A stretch of 64,000 nt of DNA from Adiantum capillus-veneris. Taxonomy: Eukaryota > Streptophyta > Polypodiopsida > Polypodiales > Pteridaceae. The first letter of the stretch is position 1; every line of letters begins with the position of its first letter. The position numbers were made by a program, and so were the translations under genes. The notes below the pieces were generated by a model. It was not told the origin of the DNA. It did no database searches and saw only the letters and a list, made by a program, of their open reading frames with translations. This document shows positions 56,323 through 64,000 of the stretch, one piece after another. The stretch is taken from NCBI GenBank assembly GCA_014529385.2, contig CM043962.1, forward strand, positions 53,027,905 through 53,091,904, in the 5' to 3' direction.

Positions 56323-56632
56323 AGGGAAAATTTGGACTCTTAAACGGGTTGCCCTATATAAGGAGGTTTCACTTTGCCTCTCTTGTTAAAAGTGAGCAAC
56401 ACGGTGAAATACATAAACACTTTGTCAAAACCCTATCAACCAACACATCGTTGGAAAGATCTTAGAAAGTAGGTTCTAAACCCCCAAACCCTGACAAATT
56501 TCAAGTTGATTTATAGAAGTTATGGCCTCCCGATTGAAGCTGAAATGTGGGGAGATATTTCATTTATAAGACGGAGTTGTCACATCAAAAAATAGAATCT
56601 TTTCAAATATAAGGAATCTAATGGCATGCTAT
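56319..56632 (+). mobile_element. Fragment of an unrelated LTR (TATA-bearing)
   Basis: It begins CATTAGGGAAAATTTGGACT, which resembles the starts of R1 copies 1 and 2 and the TGTTAGG type of copia LTR starts. It has TATATAAGGAGG at ~56354 followed by sequence typical of a 5' leader. It separates the truncated D3 RT from the D2 LTR. Short and without a partner copy, so its class is only inferred. Confidence 0.45.
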
Positions 56633-59292
56633 TGAGGTAGTCCAGGGCGGGCAACAAGAGAGGCGACCTCTAAACACCCCTCAAGGCTCCCGTGCTGCTC
56701 AATTGGGGCTGGGGCAACCACAAAAACAAACACAATAACAAACCCACAGCCAAACCCAAACAAGAGAGGGGCACCACCTAGTTATGGTATGCAAACTAGG
56801 ACGCAAGAGAGATTTTGTGAAAACCAAGAAGAGGCGCCACAAAACACACACAAGCAACCTCACGCCAAAACACACACAAAAATGGAACAGAGAGAGCTAG
56901 AGCAAAGGGAAGAGAGAGAGGAATGGATCTTGCGTAATACCTCATTTGTGACTTGCAAATGGAGATGGATCGTTATGGTGCTATCGTAGAGCTTGTACAA
57001 AACTCACTCAATGTTTAGTGATTGCTAAACATTGCCAAAACACACACATTGTCTTAGGGTGTGGGAGACCTCTCACCACAATACCCTCTTACAATGGACA
57101 CAAAATTGACAATGAAGACACACTAAAACACTTTCTAAAAAACAAGATCAATCGATAGAAACTCAAAATACACAAGTCACCTTGAATTCACCAAACCGTA
57201 TTGCACAAATGGAAGGACGAAGATTTGAACGTCGAATCACACCTTTGATGCACCAAACCTCAATTTATTGATGATGAAGGATCATATGCAATAATTGTTT
57301 TGAGATTTTTGGAACTCACGCTCTCTCACTTGCAATGTGTAGCTTGAAAGCTTCTCTCACCCCAAAAGTGAAGCTCACAAAGTGGTTGCTACGCCTAAGT
57401 CTCTCCTCACGCATAGAGTGTTCGGGTGATATGTGAGATATTGAAGGTTGTTTTACAAGAAGGAGAGGGGCCTATTTATAGGTTGGAGACCCCTCATTAA
57501 GATTATTGGAAATCCCAATTTACAAGCTAACAAATCAGGATTATGATTTTTTTGAATATCAAAACGTTGCAGGCCTTCTTTGTCTGCTTGAGTCATGGAT
57601 GTGGGCTCAAAAAAGAGCATTATTGATGGTAGATAAGGTGAAAATAAAGTTTTAAGTAAGGATAGAGAGAGAGAGAGAGAGAGAGAGTTACTATGCACAT
57701 GTCTTGAGGTGAGGTGTCTTTTATGGTTAGGTCAATCGCTATTTTGTGTTAGTATGTTAGTAGTTAGTGTTAGCAATCACTAGAAAGTTAATTTTACATT
57801 TACAATGGGTAGAATGAGGTGGATGGTTGAATGAAGTGAGAAAATCCTTGTGATGGTGAAGCTTGAAGAAGTACTTACTTGTGTAGGTTCCCAAAATGAC
57901 TATCGATCATCTTCTTCTTCTTCTCTTCTTTATGCCACCGCCGTCAAGGTTGATTACAGCAATGAAAATGGCAATTCGGTTGATGAGGTTTCTCAGTTTG
58001 TAGAGGTTAAGCATGGTTTACATGCTGAAATTTACGTATATAGAGAAGGGGTAAGCTGGAATTGTACTTTCGAAGTAATAGAGAGAGGCATAGAGATGGT
58101 GTATGTACATGTAGAGCTCATATGAGATCTATGGAAGTAAGAGGGGAGGTTAATGGTGAAGAAGGTGAGAGAAACCATGAAAGGTGCAGGTTTGAGTGTG
58201 GGATTGAGAGGAATGAGTGTGTGTGTGTGTAGAAATGTGGAAAGTGGTGAGAGAAGACTATAAGCTACTTGTCAGAAAAGTGGGCAGACTGGGGTCCACT
58301 CAAAAAATCATAGCTCACCGGTGGTTGCTCCAAAAATCACCAAAATGTTTGAGGTGATTATTCAGCTCTTGATACACAGTTTCTCTTTTGACCACAACTC
58401 CAAATTCGGAGTGGAAATGGGTGCCAAAATTCTCACCAAAAAGCCTGTTTTTTATGCCTGCAAAAGTCTTGTAGTGGCCCCCTCTTTTGTTGAATTTGTA
58501 CAATGCATCCAAGAGTGAGCCCCTCCTTTGTCATATCATAATACAAAGCATCCAAGTTTCCCTTTACACATGCATGGAGGAGGATTATTGGTGAATAAAT
58601 CAATATATACATGGTGGGACTAGTGTATGGACTATTCATGTATTTTAGCTCAATGAGCACATGGTGTTAGAATAATGAGTAAAAATAATAATAAAAATAT
58701 AGAAGAATTATGGATATGGAAAAAGATATTGGAATCATATGATGTGGTGCCTCTTTGTATTATTTTGGGTGAAAGAGGAAAAGGTATGCAAGTAAATGAA
58801 AATAATATAATAAATGTGACTAAGAGAGTAGAAATCGATTTTTTGTTTTCACAAGGGTGAGGATAAAAATGTGGGGGTGATTTGTATAAAAGAAAAATAT
58901 GAGGTTAGAGATGTACACATTGGCAAAAAGATATACTTATGGTGCAAGAGGATGAAAGAAGGCCTACATAGGTTTAATAAAACACACACCTAGGTATAAA
59001 TATTTAAATAAAATACCAAAATAATTATAAAAAATCCCTATATTTAGGCCATATATACAATGAAATATTTACACACAAAAAAGGCCAAAATATTTTTTTT
59101 TTATTTTTTTTTTGGTTCAACTAGCCCAGTGACTAGCTAATTGAGGGTTTTAATGGAGATATGGGAAAAGTCCCGTAACTCACGCACGCCTATGTACAGT
59201 GAAATGGTAGGGATAGCCACAGTGTTTGGGTGATTTTGGTAGGGTGAGGTAACTCACTATGGAAATTACGGAGAGCCAAAAAACGGTTATTA
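56633..59292 (-). mobile_element. Element D2 3' LTR (2660 bp)
   Basis: On the minus strand it runs from 59292 to CCTCA at 56633. It is collinear with the D1 LTR; the first dinucleotide is TA rather than TG, a G-to-A change. The (GA)n array is shorter (~57664-57687) and the GT array nearly lost (58214-58231). TATA box near 57471-57482 (inverted). Confidence 0.87.
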
Positions 59293-59320
59293 TTAGCCCT
59301 CCCTCAGGATGATAGTATAT

Positions 59321-62300
59321 TCATGTACCATCATAAAGCATCTTTTGCAAAGAGAGTTCTTTTGAGTCCTCTATGATATTTGGTCCCTTGACAGGATTTT
59401 CATTGTGCAGCTTCTTGTCACACTCATGCTTCATGTAGCAAAATTTACATGAGATAGTCGCTTTTTGACAGTCCTTTGGTAGAAGGCGACTCAAATAGGG
59501 CTTCAAGCGATACCCGTTTACCTTCCTGGAGTGCTCTTTACCATTCAAGTCCATAAGCTAATAGTAACTTGAATTGAAAGCCTTCTTGACTATGTATGGC
59601 CCTTGCCATCTAGTTTCTAACTTTGCATCGAAGCGATTGTCATACCTTAGCACAAGCTCTCCTTCCTTGATGTCTTTGTCCTTGAGTTTCTTATCGAGCT
59701 TTTCTTTTGCTTGTGTGGATTTCCTCTTGTAGCACTCATAAGATGCTTCTCTTTTCCACTCAAGATCCACTAGTGTAAGAAGTAGATCCATCCATACCTC
59801 TTGATCATCTTGTGCACTTCTACCATGAAGCCGTATTGTTGGGATGTTGAGCTCGATAGGCTGCAAAGCCTCTTGACCATACACCAAGTGAAATGGTGTG
59901 AACTCCGTGGCTTCCCTATATGTGGTTCAATATGCCCACAAGGCACCATCCAAGAAGTCATCCCATAACTTTATTTTGTTTTGCACCATCTTTCTAATGA
60001 TGCTTGCAATGACACCATTAGCCTTCTCCACCAAACCATTTGACTGTGGGTAGTAGGGTGTTCTATGATGATGTAGAATGTGAAGCTCTTCACAAACTTC
60101 TGTGAGTAAACCCTTCTTGAACCCTGGACCATTATCGGAAACAATCTCTAGAGGTGTGCCAAATCTACAACAAATATTAGTGTAGATAAACCTGCTCACT
60201 GTTTTCCCATTTACCCTTGCTACACTTTGAGCCTCTACCCACCTAGTCATATAGTCTACATCCACTAGAATGTAGAGTTTACCATTCTTTGTTCTAGGCA
60301 GAGGACCCATAGCATCAATGCCCCACTTTTCAAACGGTCAATTTGCAAGCACTATTTGCCTCGGACCATGCACCAGCCTTTTATTTCCATTTACCTGACA
60401 GTTGTGACAACTTTTACACCAATGTTGGACATCCACATGCAAGCTTGGCCAAACATACCCCACAAGCAAAATCTTCTTCACGGTTAATTCTTGGGCAAAA
60501 TGACCGCCACATGCCTCTTCATGCAAACCTTTTAGAATGGCTGGAATTTCATCGATAGTTGGTACTCTTCTGCACACTTGATCCTTCCCTCTTTGATAGA
60601 GGGAGCCTCCTAGGAAGAGATAGAAACTTGCCTTTTCCATGAGTCTCCTCTTTTGAGCTTTTGTGAAGTCCTGCGGAAACTCGCCCTCCAAAATGTAGCC
60701 AATAATGGGAGCGAATGACTCCAACCCCTGGTATCTCGGTAGCTTGACAAGTGTTGCCACCATGATGACCTGCACTTCTTTGTCAACACATGTAACTGCT
60801 TGTTGTGCAAGTAAATCGGCATCTTCATTTTGTTTAGTAGGAATATGATATAGTTGCACTTCTTCAAACTGATTAAACAACCTACGAATGGCATGAACCT
60901 TTGTCCTGAGGCTTTCATGCTTGCATGCCCAAATGCCTAAGATTTGCTTCACAATGAGAAGTGCATCCCCCTTCACCATGAGACATTTTATACCTTGACT
61001 AATACAAATCTTCAAACCATGAAGTAGTGTGTCATATTCTGCTTCATTGTTGCTAGTTGAACCTGGTAGATTGAACTTCTCTTTCATGACCACCTCTCCA
61101 CTTGGGTTGAGCAACACTAGCCCTCCCCCTGCTTTTCCTGTAACTCGTCAAAAAGCTCCATTAAAGAACAAGGTAAAAGAATTAGGAATACTTTTTGGTG
61201 GTGGCAATGGTATGGTCTTTACTTCAGGAACCTTAATCTCCTTTTCATGCACCCTATAAGTGAGAATCCCTGCCAATTGTGCACCCACACTATCTTCTAC
61301 CTTGAAAGAGTATTGAAACTCTTGCAACTCCATAATCCACTTTGAGATCCTAGTACTAAGATTCATTTGAGATGACACCCAAGGGAAAAAAATTTGTGCA
61401 GTGAGAATTACAAAAGATTTGGTAGCAAGTAGGATCTAAACTTTCTCACCGCAAACATGAGAGAAAGCATCATGAGTTCAGCCTCCGTGTAGCCTCTCTC
61501 CAAAGCATTCATGACCCTACTAGCAAAGTAGATGGGTCGCATTCTGGTACTGTGGGGATCTTGCTGTAGCAAAATAGCACCAATTGTTTCTTTCCCAACA
61601 CTAGAGCTAACAAAGAATGTGTACTCCCAACAAGGAGGCATAAGTGTTGGTAGCTCTGACAGAATGACTTTGATGTTACAAAAATATTCTTCAAGCTCAT
61701 CAGACCAAACAAACTCGACTTGTGTCAACTTTTGCAAAGGGTGAAGTAACTCCGAGGCTAAGTGAATGAAGCATGACATATACTTCACATTTTGAATGAA
61801 TGAGATGACATCCTTAAGACTCTTCGGTGACGGTAACTCAATAAGAGCCTTTGACTTTGAAGGATCCACCTCGATGCCTTTGTAAGAAACTTTGTGACCA
61901 AGCAAGATCACTTCATCCTCACCTATGTGGCACTTCTCGGGGTTGAGTTGACCTCCCATGTCATAAAGCTTCTTCAATCCTTCTTCTACCCTTTGTAGAT
62001 GCAATGATTTTGAGCTATAAATGCAAAAATCATCAATGAACACCCTAATTGACTTTCCAAAGAATGCTTGAAACACCATATTCATAAAACGTTGGAAAGT
62101 TGCAGGAGCATTTGTCAAGCCAAAAGGTATGACTCTAAAAGCATAACAACCCCAAGGAATGATGAAGGTTGTTTTCAATTGATCCTCCAATGCAATCCCT
62201 ATTTGACATTAACTTGAGTATCCATCACACATGGTGTACTTCTCATGACCAACTACTTCATTTAGTATCTCATCTTGAAATGGGAGGGGAAAGTGATCTC

Positions 62301-63202
62301 TTTTTGTTGCCTCATTTAGTGGACGGTAATCCACGCACACCCTCCACTTGCCGTTCTTCTTGGGAGTGACAACAACGGGAGAGACCTACTCCAAATTCTC
62401 CACTGGATAAATAAAACCTGCTGCTAGAAGCTTTCTTACCTCCTTAAGCAAAGCCTGCTCCTTGATGACTCCTAGCCTTCGTAGCTTTTGAGCTTTAGGT
62501 TTGGCCTCTGGCTTTAGCTCGATCTTGTGTTGAACATCATCTACTCCATGCACGTCGGTGTAGTCTTTAGCAAAAAGCTTAGGAAATTTTCTTAACACAC
62601 CCTTGAACTCCTCTCTTTCATCCTTTGTAAGTGTTGTAGACAACATACCTTCTAACATTCCTTCATCTTCCACATTTTGGTTCTCTTGGGAACCTACCTC
62701 CTCCAAACCTTGACAAGAGGTCTCTTGGTTGGTTGGCTTAAACCTTACCCCCATGACTTCGATGGAAGACTCCTCTTCAGTAATGCTGCCGCTACTTTCT
62801 TATTCTGAAGTGTTATCAGTCCAATCTTCTTCCGTCTCACTTTGAGATGATTCTTCATGGAGCTCCTCTTGGTGTTTCTCCTTCATGTCAAAGAAAACCT
62901 TCTTATAATTGTCATTCTTGCAAATTAATTTTCCACTCTCCCAATCCTGCAAAGCTTGCATTTTCATTAGCCATGGTCTTCCTAGGATAAATGGATAACC
63001 ACTTCCCTTGGTCGACATAACATAAAAATCCACCACCTTCTTAATGCCAAAGGCCTCTACAAAGACATTTTTACAAATGCCTACACACTTAGCCTTGCTA
63101 TTGTTTTCGATCTTAACTTTGATTTAAGGTGTCTCATGGATGTGCATGCCCAGTCTTTGCATGAGTCCCTCCGTCATGATGCAAATTTGTGCACCGCCAT
63201 CC
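59321..63202 (-). pseudogene. Element D2 pol, protease to integrase (Tat-like)
   Basis: This is a minus-strand sister of D1, reading from protease (VDFYVMSTKGSGYPFILGRPWL at ~63030-62965, preceded by a DGGAQICIMTEGLM active-site region near 63197) through an acidic linker. RT has an intact FIDDFCIYS; then come RNase H, archaeal-type RNase H (FFNGAF, NNEAEYD) and integrase with D, D and E in GPLPRT-, VSDNGPGF- and NGLVEKAN-type blocks. It has stops near 62385, 62200, 61150, 60336, 59935 and 59556 and a one-base deletion near 61415. The C-terminal CKFCYMKHEC cluster is conserved with D1. The 5' end is cut by element G at 63203. Confidence 0.9.
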
Positions 63203-63429
63203 TGTTACCATATACATGTGGTAGTGATGTGTGTGAACACACTAGGACCGCCAGGGCATTTTCTCCCTCTTTAGGAGGTTTTTTCCCCCGTGCATTGTAT
63301 ATACACCCATCACTCTAGGGCTATCTATCTTTCCATTGCACACTAAGTTACACACTCCCTATTGTGTGCCTTGAGCTTCCTTCGTCTTCTCCAAGCTGTG
63401 TGTGTTTCTCTGCAACCCTAATTCCAACA
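63203..63429 (+). mobile_element. Element G 5' LTR (227 bp, Ty1/copia)
   Basis: TGTTACCATATACATG starts abruptly inside the D2 protease, and the right end CCAACA is followed by a PBS. A TATATA lies at ~63298-63303. The five bases before it are CATCC, the predicted target duplication to seek beyond the window. Confidence 0.8.
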
Positions 63430-63431
63430 AT

Positions 63432-63443
63432 TGGTATCAGAGC
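63432..63443 (+). promoter_or_regulatory. Primer binding site of element G (tRNA-Met initiator)
   Basis: TGGTATCAGAGC is two bases after the LTR end. Confidence 0.93.
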
Positions 63444-63791
63444 AGGTCACGTCCTCCCGGGCTTAGTCGCCAGCTGCTCCAGCACACGCCTGCTCACTTT
63501 CTCCGATTTCAGTGAGCTTTGGCAAGCGTTCGTAGGTCAACAAATATTTTGGATAAGCTCATAGAGCTTGGACTGCTCAGAATTTTGATTTGGGCTCATT
63601 TCGGCCTCCGTTTCCACTACAGACAGTACTGCACAGGCTATTTCGTCATTTTGTGCAGAATTTCTGTCAGTGCCGATTTTTGCATAACAGGTGTCTTATA
63701 GTCTTCTACGGTTTGTGTTATATAGCACAGGTTGTTCCCGCTCCGTTTCTCCTATTTTCGGGCAATTTTCACATCAGGTGCAACATTTACC

Positions 63792-64000
63792 ATGGCTGGC
63801 AACAACAACACAGATGTGTTCAAGATGTTTGCTGCTGAGGACAGGTTGGATGGGGACAACTACCCTATGTGGGCTTATATGATGCAACATGTTCTTGTGT
63901 CAAAGGGTGTCTGGAACATTGTGCAGGGCATTGATGTACGTCCTGGTTCTGAGGATGTAGGCGATGTTGAGGATGTTGCAGGTCTTGCTGCAAGGATTGC
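63792..64000 (+). CDS. Element G gag, 5' part (runs off the window)
   Basis: ATG at 63792 opens a frame that is uninterrupted to the window end (69 codons seen). DRLDGDNYPMWAYMMQHVLVSKGVWNIV is the N-terminal block of Ty1/copia gag, which recurs as LxGxNYxxWxxxM in the family. It lies ~350 bases after the PBS, a normal leader length. As the only coding region here without visible damage it may come from a younger insertion, but the rest is not available. Confidence 0.8.
   Translation, partial: MAGNNNTDVFKMFAAEDRLDGDNYPMWAYMMQHVLVSKGVWNIVQGIDVRPGSEDVGDVEDVAGLAARI

Noticed and set aside
1-64000. CRISPR arrays, bacterial operons, phage modules or tRNA/rRNA genes
   Set aside because: The evenly spaced motifs found are microsatellites or minisatellites, and no cloverleaf or rRNA core sequence was recognised; the content is eukaryotic retrotransposon DNA.

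Overview
The window looks like repeat-dense intergenic DNA from a land plant with a large genome. I see no intact host gene, tRNA or rRNA. Nearly every long coding signal belongs to an LTR retrotransposon, mostly Ty3/gypsy (chromovirus and Tat/Athila-like) with two Ty1/copia elements. Four primer binding sites complementary to initiator tRNA-Met (TGGTATCAGAGC) and many (CT)n/(GA)n tracts fit a vascular plant. The lineage (fern, lycophyte, gymnosperm or angiosperm) cannot be settled from the sequence alone.

Layout. 1-8.5 kb: element A, a decayed gypsy gag-pol on +, with a ~1.5 kb insertion (antisense ORF plus minisatellite) between gag and protease. 8.5-17.9 kb: AT-rich and GA/CT-rich DNA holding an LTR start at 10906, a minus-strand gag relic (13.35-14.29 kb) and no convincing gene. 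17.9-25.5 kb: element B, a chromovirus with a 1571-bp 5' LTR, PBS, gag-protease, pol, chromodomain and a 3' LTR cut off at 25511. 25.5-26.7 kb: element C, an inverted fragment of a B-like element. 26.7-27.3 kb: an inverted LTR of the copia-E family. 27.3-30.2 kb: dispersed repeat R1, low-complexity DNA and a 358-bp fold-back. 30.2-39.4 kb: element D1, a minus-strand Tat-like element with a 2.7-kb LTR. 39.4-42.3 kb: element F, a relative of B truncated by a copia LTR fragment. 43.0-48.7 kb: element E, a complete copia insertion with LTRs, PBS, PPT and a 5-bp target duplication (CATCA). 50.7-56.3 kb: element D3, a plus-strand element with the same 2.7-kb LTR as D1 but a different gag-pol. 56.6-63.2 kb: element D2, a minus-strand sister of D1. 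63.2-64.0 kb: element G, a short-LTR copia nested in D2 and running off the end.

Every element whose full coding region is visible carries nonsense codons, frameshifts or deletions, so none looks autonomous; G is too incomplete to judge. The most informative structures are complete element E, whose six in-frame stops can all be explained by C-to-T or G-to-A changes; the shared LTR on two different internal lineages (D1/D2 versus D3); the large inverted LTR pair at 50.7-59.3 kb; the fold-back at 29.4-29.8 kb; and a duplicated ORF module in the D3 leader. Alignments and repeat boundaries were made by eye.
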